Source: Peptoniphilus lacrimalis DSM 7455 (lineage in GTDB: Bacteria > Bacillota > Clostridia > Tissierellales > Peptoniphilaceae). From it: DNA of 64,000 nt. Of this stretch, positions 1 through 9,776 are shown piece after piece. The DNA lies in assembly GCF_000378725.1 (NCBI RefSeq), contig NZ_KB900369.1, forward strand, positions 62,001 through 126,000, given 5' to 3'. Each line of letters begins with the position of its first letter. Position 1 is the first letter of the stretch. The translations under genes and the position numbers were made by a program. A model generated the notes under the pieces. The model searched no databases, was not told where the DNA came from, and saw only the letters and a program-made list of their open reading frames with translations.

Positions 1-213
1 AAAAATGATATAGTTATTAAAGATAAATTTGTGAGTAAAAATCATCTGAATATAACTGAAAGAAATGGAATTTTTTATTTAGAAGATTTAAATTCAGCTA
101 ATGGAACCTATTTAAATGGAGAAAAAGTTGATGCTGGAACTTTGATCGAGCTTCAAAATGGTGACAAAATAGGTGTTGGGTTTATTCAATTTATATTTGT
201 TGAAAATAGGTAA
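1..213 (+). CDS. FHA-domain protein, C-terminal part (5' truncated by window)
   Basis: The reading frame is open from base 1 to the TAA at 211-213, giving the last 70 residues of a protein whose start lies outside the window. It is the phosphothreonine-binding half of a forkhead-associated domain: VSKNH at visible residues 11-15 matches the (V/I)SRxH signature, and NGTYLNG at 34-40 matches the second conserved FHA loop. FHA domains dock onto proteins phosphorylated by Ser/Thr kinases. An FHA gene directly before a SEDS/PBP pair recalls the actinobacterial fhaB-rodA-pbpA order and suggests a wall-synthesis regulator. The missing N-terminus may hold a membrane segment or another domain. Confidence 0.85.
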   Translation, partial: KNDIVIKDKFVSKNHLNITERNGIFYLEDLNSANGTYLNGEKVDAGTLIELQNGDKIGVGFIQFIFVENR

Positions 214-224
214 AAAGGTGAAAT

Positions 225-1493
225 ATGATAAATTTTTTGCTTAAAAATAGAAGACCAGGAAATCTTCTTCTTATTTTTGAACTCTTATCTATATTTCTAT
301 TATTCTTTTATAATAATAAACATATAGATAGGTATATTGCAATTTTATTTGTTGGTTTAGTTTTAATTATATACATTTCAAATTTAGTTTTAAGTAGGGT
401 TTCTACTGGAGATAATTATATATTTTTAATAGTATCAATGCTTATGACTATAGGTATTGTAACTATATATAGAATATCACCAACTTTAGGGTTAAGACAA
501 TTAGTGTGGGCTCTTATAGGTATTTTAACTTTTTACTTAACATACTTTGTTATTAGGGTAATGAGACGACTTGAAAATTTAACAACTCTTTATTTAGGCT
601 TTTCAATTTTATTTTTTCTTTTAACATTAATTTTTGGTAAGGAATTACATGGTTCAAAAAACTGGATTGTATTTGGCAATGATGCGTTTTCAATCCAACT
701 TTCGGAAATAACAAAAATACTTGTAATGTTTTTAATTGCATCTTTTTATACAAAATTTCAAGATAAATTGGAAAGAAATGGTTTTAAACATTCATCATAT
801 TATTTGATGATTGTAATGTATGTATTTATAGGATTTTTGTTCCTACAAAAAGATTTAGGTACTGCAGTTGTATTTATGGGCATTTATACTTGCTTGCAAT
901 TCGTATATGATAAAGATAGAACTTCACTTATAGTTAATATTTGCCTTATGATTTTTGGGGCTATTGTATCCTATTTCTTATTTTCACATGTAAGAACAAG
1001 GGTAACTATTTGGTTAAGTCCACTTGGAGCTATAAAGGGAAGAGCAGGTCAGGTAACAGAAGCTTTGTTTGCCATAGGTGAGGGAGGATTCTTTGGCTCT
1101 GGCATTGGTTTAGGTTATCCATCTCTAGTTGGCGTTAATGAATCAGATTTTATTTTTTCGGTTATATGTGAAGAAATGGGTGTATTTATGGGAATAGGTA
1201 TAATTATGCTATTTATGCTCTTAATATATAGAGCCGTAAAAATTGCCCTTAATCAAGAATTTATTTTCTATAGAATTTTAGCATTGGCAGTAGCAATACT
1301 TTTTGCCATTCATGCTTTTTTAAATATAGGAGGGGTTATAAAATTAATACCAATGACAGGTTTAACCTTGCCCTTTGTATCATATGGAGGTAGTGCTATG
1401 ATTTCTAGTTTTGTAGCTTTGGGTATTTTGCAGTTTACCGGAGAAGATATTTCTTATTTATATTCTAGGAGTTCAAATAATGAAAGCAAGTGA
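225..1493 (+). CDS. SEDS-family peptidoglycan glycosyltransferase (FtsW/RodA/SpoVE type)
   Basis: A 422-residue polytopic membrane protein with about ten hydrophobic segments, the usual size and topology of the SEDS family. These proteins polymerise lipid II into glycan strands together with a class B PBP. The QLSEITK motif near residue 157 corresponds to the family's QPSE(L/F)xK, and SYGGSA near 385 is the conserved C-terminal signature. The ATG at 225 follows AAGGTG at 215-220. The last 14 bases overlap the next gene, a transpeptidase, so the two are probably co-translated as a cognate pair. FtsW (division) and RodA (elongation) cannot be separated from sequence alone; the FHA-SEDS-PBP order favours a RodA/FtsW-like protein similar to the actinobacterial one. 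Confidence 0.9.
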   Translation: MINFLLKNRRPGNLLLIFELLSIFLLFFYNNKHIDRYIAILFVGLVLIIYISNLVLSRVSTGDNYIFLIVSMLMTIGIVTIYRISPTLGLRQLVWALIGILTFYLTYFVIRVMRRLENLTTLYLGFSILFFLLTLIFGKELHGSKNWIVFGNDAFSIQLSEITKILVMFLIASFYTKFQDKLERNGFKHSSYYLMIVMYVFIGFLFLQKDLGTAVVFMGIYTCLQFVYDKDRTSLIVNICLMIFGAIVSYFLFSHVRTRVTIWLSPLGAIKGRAGQVTEALFAIGEGGFFGSGIGLGYPSLVGVNESDFIFSVICEEMGVFMGIGIIMLFMLLIYRAVKIALNQEFIFYRILALAVAILFAIHAFLNIGGVIKLIPMTGLTLPFVSYGGSAMISSFVALGILQFTGEDISYLYSRSSNNESK

Positions 1494-2919
1494 AAATAAA
1501 AGAATACTTGTGCTTTTAATTTTTTTAATAATTCTTTTATTAGCACCAATTGTATATTTAACATATTTTACAATTTTTAAAGCTCAAGATGCTATAAAAA
1601 ATCCTGCCAACAAAAGACCTATGATGGCTGAAAATGCAGTAAAAAGAGGAAATATTTATGATAGAGATGGTAATGTCTTAGCTTATTCTACGGGCGAAAA
1701 ATTTCAATATCAAAGAGTTTACAATTACCCTGTAATATACTCTCATATTGTGGGATATTCAAATAAAATTGTTTCAAAATATGGCATTGAAAAAGAATAC
1801 AATAGTTACCTTCTCGGAAAAGAAGGGTCTAAATTATTAAAAACCTTTAAGTCAATTTTCAATAAAAAATTAGATTTAAATATGGGCGATTCTTTAATAC
1901 TTACAACAAACACAGAGCTTCAAAAGAAAACAAGGTCAGTATTAGGGGAAAATAATGAAAAAGGTTCAGTTGTAATAATGAATCCAAAAAACGGTGAAAT
2001 ATTATCCATGGTTTCTCTTCCAGATTTTAACTCTCAAAATATTGCTCAAGATATGGCACAAATAAATAAAAATAACAACGGAGCTTTGTTTAACAATTCA
2101 ACATTAGGAAAATTTGCACCTGGTTCTGTTTTTAAAATTGTAAGTGCTGATGCTATTCTTGAATCAGGTATCAGCCAAAACTATAATGATAAGGGTACAG
2201 AAAAAATTGATAATGGTCGTGAGTTTAAAAATTCAACTGGAAAAGCATATGGAAGGATTAATTTAAAAACAGCTTTTACACATTCAGTTAATACTTACTT
2301 TGTAAGAAAAACTGTTGATGTAGGTTTGGATATATATTCAAATGTTTGTCAAAAATTTATGATTAATAAAAAGGTTGACTTTGACTTGCCTTTAGAAACT
2401 TCAACATGGGATTATAATCGCCAGGGTTTTGATAAAACAGCTCTAGGATCTGCAGGTATAGGTCACGATAATATATTGGTAACACCTCTTGAAATGTGTA
2501 TGATAACTTCTGCCATTGCAAATGATGGAGTTATGATGAAACCTCATTTAGTTAAGGCTATAAATGGCAGCGATGGTAAAAATATTTTAATAAATAATCC
2601 TGAAGTATTATCAGAATGTACCTCTAAAGAAAATGCTAACATTATTAAAAATATGATGGTTAATGTTGTTAATAATGGTACTGGTACAGAAGCTTATGTA
2701 AAGGGTTATCAAGTCGCAGGAAAAACAGGTACGGCTCAACTAAATATTCAAGAAGGAACAAATAACGCTTGGTTTGTTGGTTTTGCTCCTGCAAATGACC
2801 CTAAGATTGCCATTGCCGTTGTAATTCCAAATGTTTCAGATTATGGTGGAGAAGTAGCAGCACCAATAGCTAGAAAATTAATAAAATTTGCTCTTGATAA
2901 TATTGATTTTGATCAGTGA
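1480..2919 (+). CDS. pbpA: class B penicillin-binding protein (transpeptidase), PbpA-like
   Basis: A 479-residue protein with a short cytoplasmic N-terminus, one membrane anchor at about residues 9-29 and an extracellular transpeptidase domain that cross-links peptidoglycan. All three penicillin-binding motifs are visible: SVFK (catalytic Ser216, Lys219), SVN (269-271) and KTG (415-417). The dimerisation region before the catalytic domain is short, as in mycobacterial PbpA rather than PBP2 or FtsI. There are no PASTA repeats. The start at 1480 overlaps the SEDS gene and has AGGAG at 1467-1471. The SEDS partner should supply the glycosyltransferase activity that this protein lacks. Confidence 0.9.
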   Translation: MKASENKRILVLLIFLIILLLAPIVYLTYFTIFKAQDAIKNPANKRPMMAENAVKRGNIYDRDGNVLAYSTGEKFQYQRVYNYPVIYSHIVGYSNKIVSKYGIEKEYNSYLLGKEGSKLLKTFKSIFNKKLDLNMGDSLILTTNTELQKKTRSVLGENNEKGSVVIMNPKNGEILSMVSLPDFNSQNIAQDMAQINKNNNGALFNNSTLGKFAPGSVFKIVSADAILESGISQNYNDKGTEKIDNGREFKNSTGKAYGRINLKTAFTHSVNTYFVRKTVDVGLDIYSNVCQKFMINKKVDFDLPLETSTWDYNRQGFDKTALGSAGIGHDNILVTPLEMCMITSAIANDGVMMKPHLVKAINGSDGKNILINNPEVLSECTSKENANIIKNMMVNVVNNGTGTEAYVKGYQVAGKTGTAQLNIQEGTNNAWFVGFAPANDPKIAIAVVIPNVSDYGGEVAAPIARKLIKFALDNIDFDQ

Positions 2920-2926
2920 GGTATTT

Positions 2927-3628
2927 ATGATTAATGGTAATTTTGTAACAGCCTTTATAGCTGCTGCCGGAATGGGAAAAAGAATGAATGCTCCAATTAA
3001 TAAACAATTTCTGTCTATTGAAGGAGTTCCGATTTTAGCTCAAACTATAAAAAAAATAGAAGCTTCAAAATACGTTGATTTCATTTTGCTTATTATAAAA
3101 AGCTCCGATTTAAATTATTTAAGTCAAATAATTTCAAAATACAAAATCAATACGAATTACAAGATATGCTATGGAGGAAATGAAAGGCAAGACTCTATAA
3201 ATAATGGTTTAATGAATATGCCAAAGTCAACAGATATAATCCTAACCCATGATGGTGCCAGACCTTTTGTTTGTGTGGAAAAAATTGATCAGGCAATAGA
3301 GAGTGTTTTTGAAACTGGGGCTTGCACCTTAGCAAATAAAGTCAAGGACACTATAAAGGTATCATATGATGGTAAAAATGCTGATTATACACCGAATAGG
3401 GCACTTTTATGGCAAGTCCAAACTCCTCAAGTTTTTTTGGCTGATGTTTTAAAAAGTGCTTATAAGCAAGCCTACAGCGAGGGATATTATGGAACTGATG
3501 ACTGTTCACTTGTTGAAAAAACTGGCAGAAAAATTAAACTGATTGACAATTCATATGATAATATAAAGATTACAACAAAAGAAGATTTAATTTTTGCAAA
3601 AGCAATTTTAAGAAAGAAGGATTTATGA
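2927..3628 (+). CDS. ispD: 2-C-methyl-D-erythritol 4-phosphate cytidylyltransferase
   Basis: A 233-residue enzyme of the non-mevalonate (MEP) isoprenoid pathway that joins CTP to methylerythritol phosphate. The nucleotide-binding signature AAGMGKRM followed by NKQFL is near the N-terminus; GGNERQDS and HDGARPFV are the other family blocks. The ATG at 2927 has GTGAGG just upstream and gives the usual family N-terminus. A longer frame from 2888 would add a hydrophobic tail inside the end of pbpA and is less likely. The gene overlaps ispF by four bases (ATGA), so the two steps are probably translated together. Confidence 0.93.
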   Translation: MINGNFVTAFIAAAGMGKRMNAPINKQFLSIEGVPILAQTIKKIEASKYVDFILLIIKSSDLNYLSQIISKYKINTNYKICYGGNERQDSINNGLMNMPKSTDIILTHDGARPFVCVEKIDQAIESVFETGACTLANKVKDTIKVSYDGKNADYTPNRALLWQVQTPQVFLADVLKSAYKQAYSEGYYGTDDCSLVEKTGRKIKLIDNSYDNIKITTKEDLIFAKAILRKKDL

Positions 3629-4101
3629 GAGTAGGACTCGGTTTTGATGTTCATAAATTAGTAAATGATAGAGATTTAATTATTGGTGGTATTAAAATAC
3701 CTCATAAACTTGGACTTTTGGGTCATTCTGATGCTGATGTTCTTATACACGCTATAATGGATTCTATATTAGGCGCTATGGCAAAAAGAGATATAGGATA
3801 CCATTTCCCAGACACTGACAATAAATTTAAAAATATAGACTCAAAAATTTTACTTTCTAAAGTTTATGATTTAATGGTAGAAGAAAATTATAAAATTATA
3901 AATATAGATTGTGTAGTTTCAGCACAAAAACCTAAACTTGCACCATATATTGATAGTATGAGAAAAGTTATTGCTGAAATTTTAAATACACAAATAGAAA
4001 ACATATCTATTAAGGCTACAACAACTGAAGGCTTAGGTTATGTCGGTGAGGAATTAGGAATATCGGCACAAGCAGTTGCTTTAATTGAAAAGGAGAAATA
4101 A
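3625..4101 (+). CDS. ispF: 2-C-methyl-D-erythritol 2,4-cyclodiphosphate synthase
   Basis: A 158-residue MEP-pathway enzyme that closes the cyclodiphosphate ring. The GFDVHKL motif supplies Asp and His metal ligands at residues 8-10. [18 protein letters not shown] is the family signature, and the C-terminal [19 protein letters not shown] is the second conserved block. Length and start agree with the family. The gene overlaps ispD by ATGA. IspE acts between IspD and IspF and is not seen in this window. Confidence 0.95.
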   Translation: MRVGLGFDVHKLVNDRDLIIGGIKIPHKLGLLGHSDADVLIHAIMDSILGAMAKRDIGYHFPDTDNKFKNIDSKILLSKVYDLMVEENYKIINIDCVVSAQKPKLAPYIDSMRKVIAEILNTQIENISIKATTTEGLGYVGEELGISAQAVALIEKEK

Positions 4102-4103
4102 AG

Positions 4104-4757
4104 TTGAAATTATTTATTGATACTGCAAATTTAGAAGAAATAAGAGAGATTAATTCTTGGGGTGTGGTGGACGGAGTTACGACTAATCCATCCCTCATTG
4201 CAAAAAATGGTGGTATTGTAAAAGAAGTGTATAAGGAAATATTATCTATTGTTCAAGGACCTGTATCATTAGAGGTTAATAGTGATGATTATAAATCTAT
4301 GATAGAAGAGGCGAGAGATCTTTCTAAGCTGGGTAAAAATGTTGTAATAAAAATACCCATTACTGAAGAAGGACTTAAGGCGTGCTCTATTCTTTCTAAA
4401 GAAAAAATAAGGGTTAATATAACTCTTGTATTTTCTGCAAGTCAAGCACTTTTAGCTGCAAGAAGCGGAGCTTCATTTGTAAGCCCTTTTGTTGGCAGGC
4501 TAGATGATATTGGACAAGATGGTATTTCTTTAATAAGGGATATTGCAACAATATTTAAAGAACATCAAATTACAACACAAATAATTGCTGCTAGTATTAG
4601 ATCAGTCGACCATGTTAAAAAAGCAGCATTAGTTGGAGCAGATATCTCTACTGTTCCATATAAAATTTTTAAAGAAATGATAGTACATGATTTAACAGAT
4701 AAAGGTATTACTAAATTTAAAGAAGATTATAATAAAGTATATAAAAAAGGAGAGTAA
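4104..4757 (+). CDS. small transaldolase / fructose-6-phosphate aldolase family (TalC/FSA)
   Basis: A 217-residue single-domain class I aldolase. The N-terminus [13 protein letters not shown] and [12 protein letters not shown] are diagnostic for this short transaldolase family, and the Schiff-base lysine is in VVIKIP near residue 85. The SPFVGRLDD block is also present. Members transfer dihydroxyacetone units in the non-oxidative pentose phosphate pathway or cleave fructose 6-phosphate; the two activities cannot be told apart here. The start is TTG at 4104 after AAGGAG. It lies between isoprenoid genes and glpX, fitting a sugar-phosphate role. Confidence 0.88.
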   Translation: MKLFIDTANLEEIREINSWGVVDGVTTNPSLIAKNGGIVKEVYKEILSIVQGPVSLEVNSDDYKSMIEEARDLSKLGKNVVIKIPITEEGLKACSILSKEKIRVNITLVFSASQALLAARSGASFVSPFVGRLDDIGQDGISLIRDIATIFKEHQITTQIIAASIRSVDHVKKAALVGADISTVPYKIFKEMIVHDLTDKGITKFKEDYNKVYKKGE

Positions 4758-4759
4758 AA

Positions 4760-5725
4760 ATGGATAGAAATTTAGCACTTAATTTAGCAAGAGTTACAGA
4801 AGCTGCAGCTTTAAGTGCCGGCAAATGGCTTGGAAAAGGCGATAAAAATGGTGCCGACGGAGCAGCAGTTGATGCAATGAGAAGAATGTTTGATACAGTT
4901 GAAATTGACGGAACTGTTGTTATAGGAGAAGGGGAAATTGACGAAGCACCTATGCTATACATAGGCGAAAAGATTGGCACTAAAAGTGGTGAAGAACAAG
5001 TAGATATTGCTGTTGACCCAATTGATGGCACAAATTCTGTAGCTGCTGGTGGCACAAATTCTATTGCAGTTCTTGCAGTTGCTCCAAAGGGATGTCTTCT
5101 AAATGCACCAGATATATATATGGATAAAATAGCTTGCGGACCTAAGGCAAAGGGGGCAATAAAACTTGATGATTCCCCAACCGAAAATATCAAAAGAGTT
5201 GCTGAAAAATTAAATAAAAATATTGATGAAATCACAGTGGCGATTCTTGATAGACCAAGACACGAAAAAATTATCAAAGAAATAAGAAAATTAGGAGCAA
5301 GAATCAAAAAAGTTTCTGATGGTGATATTGTTACTGCTATTGAATGTTGTTTTGAAGAATCAGGTGTAGATTTAATTATGGGTAGAGGTGGTGCCCCAGA
5401 AGGAGTAATCGCTGCTGCTGCGTTAAAATGTTTAGGTGGAGATTTCCAAGGCAGACTTCATCCAACTGATGAAAAACAAGAAGCAAGATGTAGAGATTTG
5501 CATTCTGACTTAAATAAGGTTTATGAAATAGATGATTTGGTAAAGGGAAATGAAGTTATATTTTCTGTAACAGGAATTTCCAAGGGTGAAATATTAGATG
5601 GAGTAAAATATTATGAAAATAACATTGCTACAACTGAATCTTTGGTATTAAGATTACCAAGTGGCACTCAAAGATTTATTAAGTCAACTCATAGACTAGA
5701 TTTAAAACCTGATTATGCAAAATAG
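4760..5725 (+). CDS. glpX: class II fructose-1,6-bisphosphatase
   Basis: A 321-residue Li+-sensitive phosphatase-fold enzyme that removes the 1-phosphate of fructose 1,6-bisphosphate in gluconeogenesis. The GEGEIDEAPMLYIGE metal-binding block is near residue 55, DPIDGTN near 92 is the inositol-phosphatase-type signature, and GGAPEGV is the GlpX-specific motif. The start follows GGAGAG two bases after the transaldolase stop, so the pair is an operon. Its product, fructose 6-phosphate, is a substrate of the neighbouring enzyme. Confidence 0.93.
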   Translation: MDRNLALNLARVTEAAALSAGKWLGKGDKNGADGAAVDAMRRMFDTVEIDGTVVIGEGEIDEAPMLYIGEKIGTKSGEEQVDIAVDPIDGTNSVAAGGTNSIAVLAVAPKGCLLNAPDIYMDKIACGPKAKGAIKLDDSPTENIKRVAEKLNKNIDEITVAILDRPRHEKIIKEIRKLGARIKKVSDGDIVTAIECCFEESGVDLIMGRGGAPEGVIAAAALKCLGGDFQGRLHPTDEKQEARCRDLHSDLNKVYEIDDLVKGNEVIFSVTGISKGEILDGVKYYENNIATTESLVLRLPSGTQRFIKSTHRLDLKPDYAK

Positions 5726-5736
5726 AGTGGAATTTT

Positions 5737-7497
5737 ATGGCGAATGAAAACAAAAATTCAATTACCTTAAAAAATAAACCAATAAATGATTTAAAAAATA
5801 TTGCTTTGTCAATGGGGTTAAAGGATGACGAATCTTTTAACCGCACTGACTATTATAATTATATTGTTTACGGAACTAAGCCTAAAATTAAGTCTTATAC
5901 AAAAAAAGATCTAATAAATCTTAGTATCAAAGATTTGAGAGAAATTGCAAATGAGCTAGATATAGCTTCATCATATAAATATAAAAAAGACCCTTTAATT
6001 GAGCTTATTGTTGAAAAATATAAAAATTCAGATCTTGATACTGATTCAGATTTAACTAGCAAAACAACAGTTGAATTAAGAGAGATTGCAAAAGAACTTA
6101 ACATATCAAAACCATACTTATATAAAAAAGACCAATTAATTAAAGTTATTGAAGAAAAATATGAAGAAAATTTAGAATATAAAGATGATATTTATTCTGA
6201 AGACCAAGATGATAAGGATAAAGAACTTTATACTCCAGATGAAAATTTAGAAGAAGATATAGAAGATAATGAACTAGAAGATGAAATAGATAAAATTGAA
6301 GAATCTCATGCTAAAAAATTCGGTATTGAATTAGATGAAATCTCTAATAATGCGACTGAGGCAGTTGGCAAGATGGATGACGCTAAGTATGTATGCGGCA
6401 TTCTCGAACTTCATCAAGATGGATATGGTTTTTTGAGAGTTAGTAACTTTTTACCATCAGAAGGCGATATTTATGTTTCCCCATCTCAAATTAGAAGATT
6501 TAGACTTAGAAATGGAGATAAAATTCTTGGTATTGTAAGACCCTCAAAAGATGGAGAATCTTATAATGGTTTAATTTATATCAATGAAGTTAATGACAAA
6601 AAACCGAATCTTGCTACAAATAGACCATATTTTGAAAATTTGACACCAATCTATCCAAGAGAAAAAATAAAAATGGAGTTTGATCCTAAAGACATTGCAA
6701 CAAGAGTTATTGATTTGATTTGCCCAGTAGGTAAAGGGCAGAGAGGTCTTATTGTTTCTCCACCAAAATCAGGAAAAACAACATTATTAAAAAAAATAGC
6801 TAAGTCTATAGAAAAAAATTACCCTGAAATAGAATTATTTGTTTTGTTAATAGATGAAAGACCTGAAGAGGTCACAGATATGCAAAGATCTGTTAAGGGA
6901 CAAGTCGTTTATTCGACTTTTGATGAAACTCCTAAAAATCACACAAGAGTTGCGGAAATGGTGCTTGATAGGGCAAAAAGATTAGTTGAACAAGGAAAAG
7001 ATGTTGTTATACTTTTAGATTCATTAACAAGACTTTCAAGAGCTTATAATTTGATAACTCCATCGTCAGGAAAAACATTATCAGGTGGTCTTGATCCCTT
7101 ATCTTTACACAAGCCAAAAAGATTTTTTGGAGCCGCTAGAAATATCGAAGAGGGAGGTTCTCTAACCATACTTGCTACAGCTTTAGTTGAAACAGGATCA
7201 CGCATGGATGATATTATTTTTGAAGAATTTAAAGGAACTGGCAATATGGAACTTCATCTAGATAGAAAATTGTCAGAAAAAAGAATTTTCCCTGCAATAG
7301 ATATTTACAAGTCTGGAACTAGAAAAGAAGAACTTTTACTAAATCAAGATGAACTTAATTTTGCATTTAATATAAGAAATGCTATGTCCTATAATTCATC
7401 AAATGAAGTTACGGAAGTCTTACTTGATGAAATGACAAAAACAATAAATAATAAAACTTTTGTTAGGGATTCAAAAATAATTAAGAATTTATCTTAG
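5737..7497 (+). CDS. rho: transcription termination factor Rho with enlarged N-terminus
   Basis: A hexameric RNA-dependent ATPase that ends transcription of untranslated RNA. At 586 residues it is about 150 longer than typical Rho (around 420-430). The extra part holds three Rho_N/SAP-like helical repeats at roughly 14-44, 53-85 and 98-132; the last two both carry an L-R-E-I-A core. An Asp/Glu-rich linker follows at 134-200. The cold-shock-type RNA-binding domain is at about 210-290. The ATPase core carries the Walker A PPKSGKTT near 342-349, a Walker B VILLDS, and the Q/R loops. The start is 11 bases after glpX. No terminator is seen after its stop, and the next promoter's -35 box begins at 7500. 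Confidence 0.95.
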   Translation: MANENKNSITLKNKPINDLKNIALSMGLKDDESFNRTDYYNYIVYGTKPKIKSYTKKDLINLSIKDLREIANELDIASSYKYKKDPLIELIVEKYKNSDLDTDSDLTSKTTVELREIAKELNISKPYLYKKDQLIKVIEEKYEENLEYKDDIYSEDQDDKDKELYTPDENLEEDIEDNELEDEIDKIEESHAKKFGIELDEISNNATEAVGKMDDAKYVCGILELHQDGYGFLRVSNFLPSEGDIYVSPSQIRRFRLRNGDKILGIVRPSKDGESYNGLIYINEVNDKKPNLATNRPYFENLTPIYPREKIKMEFDPKDIATRVIDLICPVGKGQRGLIVSPPKSGKTTLLKKIAKSIEKNYPEIELFVLLIDERPEEVTDMQRSVKGQVVYSTFDETPKNHTRVAEMVLDRAKRLVEQGKDVVILLDSLTRLSRAYNLITPSSGKTLSGGLDPLSLHKPKRFFGAARNIEEGGSLTILATALVETGSRMDDIIFEEFKGTGNMELHLDRKLSEKRIFPAIDIYKSGTRKEELLLNQDELNFAFNIRNAMSYNSSNEVTEVLLDEMTKTINNKTFVRDSKIIKNLS

Positions 7498-7499
7498 AC

Positions 7500-7528
7500 T
7501 TGTATTTTTTGTAAAATTATTATATAAT
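7500..7528 (+). promoter_or_regulatory. rpmE promoter P1
   Basis: TTGTAT (7500-7505) and TATAAT (7523-7528) are separated by 17 bases. This is a good sigma-A type promoter immediately after the rho stop codon. Confidence 0.65.
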
Positions 7529-7543
7529 ACTAAGGTAATTTAT

Positions 7544-7572
7544 TTGAATTTCAAACGTTCATATGATATAAT
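7544..7572 (+). promoter_or_regulatory. rpmE promoter P2
   Basis: TTGAAT (7544-7549) and TATAAT (7567-7572) have 17-base spacing, with an extended -10 TGA at 7564-7566. It lies 44 bases downstream of P1 and about 30 bases before the rpmE start, so rpmE appears to have tandem promoters. Confidence 0.75.
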
Positions 7573-7603
7573 ACACAATCGTTAATAGATAGGGGGCTTA
7601 GAA

Positions 7604-7807
7604 ATGAAAAAAGAAATTCACCCAGAATACAAAGAAGCAACAGTAACATGTGCTTGTGGTAACACTTTTAAAACTGGTTCTGTAAAAGAAAATCTTAAAG
7701 TTGAAGTTTGCTCAGAATGTCATCCATTCTTTACTGGTAAGCAAAAATTTACTGATACTGGTGGAAGAATTGAAAAATTCAACAAAAAATATAAGAGGAA
7801 TAATTAA
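7604..7807 (+). CDS. rpmE: 50S ribosomal protein bL31 (zinc-binding form)
   Basis: A 67-residue large-subunit protein that helps bridge the two ribosomal subunits. It is the C+ type: Cys residues in TCACGN near 15-18 and CSECHPF near 36-40 form a zinc site. The GKQKF and [12 protein letters not shown]-terminus is typical. An unusually strong AGGGGG-type SD precedes the ATG. It is monocistronic by appearance, with two promoters upstream and a terminator directly after. Confidence 0.96.
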   Translation: MKKEIHPEYKEATVTCACGNTFKTGSVKENLKVEVCSECHPFFTGKQKFTDTGGRIEKFNKKYKRNN

Positions 7808-7809
7808 GA

Positions 7810-7833
7810 GGTTAGCAGGCGCTAGCCTTTTTT
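7810..7833 (+). terminator. intrinsic terminator after rpmE
   Basis: A 7-bp stem (7810-7816 with 7821-7827, one G-T pair) and a 4-base loop are followed by six T. It begins three bases after the rpmE stop. Confidence 0.85.
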
Positions 7834-7842
7834 AATACAAAT

Positions 7843-8673
7843 ATGAAAATTAAAGAAGCCCTATCTAAAGCCATTGTATATCTTAACGAAAGAAAATTTA
7901 CAGACCCTCTTTATGAATCACGACTTATTCTTTCACTAATATTAGAAAAAGATATTTCATTTATTTATGCCTATTTAGATTTGGAACTTGAACCTAAAGA
8001 TGAAGAAAAATTTTTCCAAATCCTAAAAATGCGACAATCTGGACAACCTCTCCAATATATACTTGAAGAAACTTATTTCATGGGTAAGAAATTTAAGATA
8101 AATAGAGGAGTTCTTATACCCAGAAAAGAAACAGAAATTTCTGTGGAAGTAATTACAGATATTATTAAAAAAAACAAGTGTAAAAGTTTTTTAGAAATTG
8201 GTTGTGGTAGTGGCATAGTTACAATAATGGTAAATTTATTGACTAATATAAATTGTGGCTGTCTTGATATTTCTGACTTAGCTATAGAAAATACTAAAAC
8301 TAATATTAAAAATTTAGGGGCTAAGGTCCAAGTATTCAATAGCAATTTATTTGAAAATGTCGAAGGAAAATTTGATATAATATATTCAAATCCACCCTAT
8401 ATAAAAACAGGTGAAATTAAAAATTTACAGGATGAAGTTAAAAATTTTGAACCCATCAGCGCCCTAGACGGTGGAGAGAGTGGACTTGAATTTTACAAAA
8501 AAATAATAAAACAATCAACAAATTATTTGAATGATAATGGTTTTCTCATATTTGAAATTGGTTACGACCAAAAAGATTCAATTGAAAATTTAATGATTAA
8601 AGATTTTAATATATATTTTAAAAAAGACCTACAGGGATATTACAGAGTAGCTGTAGGTAAAAGAAGGTGTTAA
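7843..8673 (+). CDS. prmC: peptide chain release factor N5-glutamine methyltransferase
   Basis: A 276-residue SAM-dependent enzyme that methylates the Gln of the GGQ motif in release factors. The N-terminal helical domain is followed by a Rossmann fold with EIGCGSG near residue 115, and NPPYI near 184 is the catalytic motif for amide nitrogen methylation. Its substrate RF1 is the next gene. The start fits the family N-terminus, yet it lies only about ten bases after a terminator T-run and has no recognisable SD; readthrough or an unseen promoter must drive it. Confidence 0.93.
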   Translation: MKIKEALSKAIVYLNERKFTDPLYESRLILSLILEKDISFIYAYLDLELEPKDEEKFFQILKMRQSGQPLQYILEETYFMGKKFKINRGVLIPRKETEISVEVITDIIKKNKCKSFLEIGCGSGIVTIMVNLLTNINCGCLDISDLAIENTKTNIKNLGAKVQVFNSNLFENVEGKFDIIYSNPPYIKTGEIKNLQDEVKNFEPISALDGGESGLEFYKKIIKQSTNYLNDNGFLIFEIGYDQKDSIENLMIKDFNIYFKKDLQGYYRVAVGKRRC

Positions 8674-8674
8674 T

Positions 8675-9751
8675 ATGTACGAAAAATTATCTGTATTTGA
8701 AGATAGATATAATGAACTTGAAAAAAGTTTGATGGATATAAATGTTATAAATAATTCAAGCTTATATCAAAAGACAGCAATTGAGCATGCAGAACTTCAA
8801 CCCATAGTAAGTAAATATAGGGAATATAAAAAAACTAAGGAAAATTTAAACGATTCTAAGGCATTGTTGGCAGAAAAATTAGATGATGATATGAAAGACT
8901 TAGTTAAAGACGATATTTCTACTAACGAAAAAAACTTAGAAAAAATTGAAGAAGATTTAAAAATATTATTGATTCCAAAAGACCCTAACGACAAGAAAAA
9001 TGTTATGGTTGAAATTAGAGCTGGAGCTGGTGGGGATGAAGCTGCATTGTTTGCTGGGACCTTATTTAGACAATATGTTCGATACGCTGAAAGATGCGGA
9101 TGGAAAGTAGATATTATATCCACAAATGAAATTGGAATTGGTGGTTACAAAGAAGTTGTATTTATGATAATAGGTAGGGGGGCATACTCTAGATTAAAAT
9201 ATGAATCTGGAGTTCACAGAGTGCAAAGAGTTCCCGAAACTGAAAGTGGTGGAAGAATTCATACTTCAACAGCAACAGTTGCCGTATTGCCTGAAGTTGA
9301 AGATGTTGAAGTTGAAATTGACCCAACAGAAATAAAATTTGATGTTTTTAGGGCATCAGGAAATGGGGGTCAATGCGTAAATACTACTGACTCCGCTGTA
9401 AGACTTACCCATATTCCTACAGGAATTGTAATATCATGTCAAGATGAAAAGTCACAGTTGATGAATAAAGAAAAAGCCATGAAACTTTTAAGGGCTAAAC
9501 TTTATGATTTAAAAATTCAAGAACAAAATGAGAAAAATTCCGCCCAAAGACTTTCACAAGTAGGAACAGGAGATAGGTCAGAACGTATAAGAACCTATAA
9601 TTATCCACAAGGAAGAGTTACAGACCACAGGATAAATTATACTACCCATCAGATTGATTCTATTAATGACGGAGAACTTGATGAATTAATAGATGCATTA
9701 ACAGCAGCCGACCAAATTAAAAAATTAGAAAATATAGATAAGGGTAAATAA
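8675..9751 (+). CDS. prfA: peptide chain release factor 1
   Basis: A 358-residue factor that releases the peptide at UAA and UAG. The GGQ motif at 231-233 (in GNGGQCVN) enters the peptidyl-transferase centre. The codon-reading tripeptide region reads VPETES, in line with the RF1 PxT motif, and no programmed frameshift is present, so it is RF1 rather than RF2. The start is one base after the prmC stop with AAGAAGGTG upstream. Enzyme and substrate are thus in one operon. Confidence 0.95.
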   Translation: MYEKLSVFEDRYNELEKSLMDINVINNSSLYQKTAIEHAELQPIVSKYREYKKTKENLNDSKALLAEKLDDDMKDLVKDDISTNEKNLEKIEEDLKILLIPKDPNDKKNVMVEIRAGAGGDEAALFAGTLFRQYVRYAERCGWKVDIISTNEIGIGGYKEVVFMIIGRGAYSRLKYESGVHRVQRVPETESGGRIHTSTATVAVLPEVEDVEVEIDPTEIKFDVFRASGNGGQCVNTTDSAVRLTHIPTGIVISCQDEKSQLMNKEKAMKLLRAKLYDLKIQEQNEKNSAQRLSQVGTGDRSERIRTYNYPQGRVTDHRINYTTHQIDSINDGELDELIDALTAADQIKKLENIDKGK

Positions 9752-9776
9752 TTTATATACCAATCAGGAGGCTATT

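Noticed and set aside
4717-5307. A 196-codon - strand frame opposite glpX
   Set aside because: It lies wholly opposite a clear glpX coding frame and shows no family motif; long antisense frames are common opposite AT-rich genes with strong codon bias.
8797-9123. A 108-codon - strand frame opposite prfA
   Set aside because: It is antisense to a conserved region of RF1, with Ser/Phe-rich composition typical of a shadow frame.
9300-9420. Programmed frameshift as in RF2
   Set aside because: The gene is RF1 by its PxT-type motif and its frame is unbroken.
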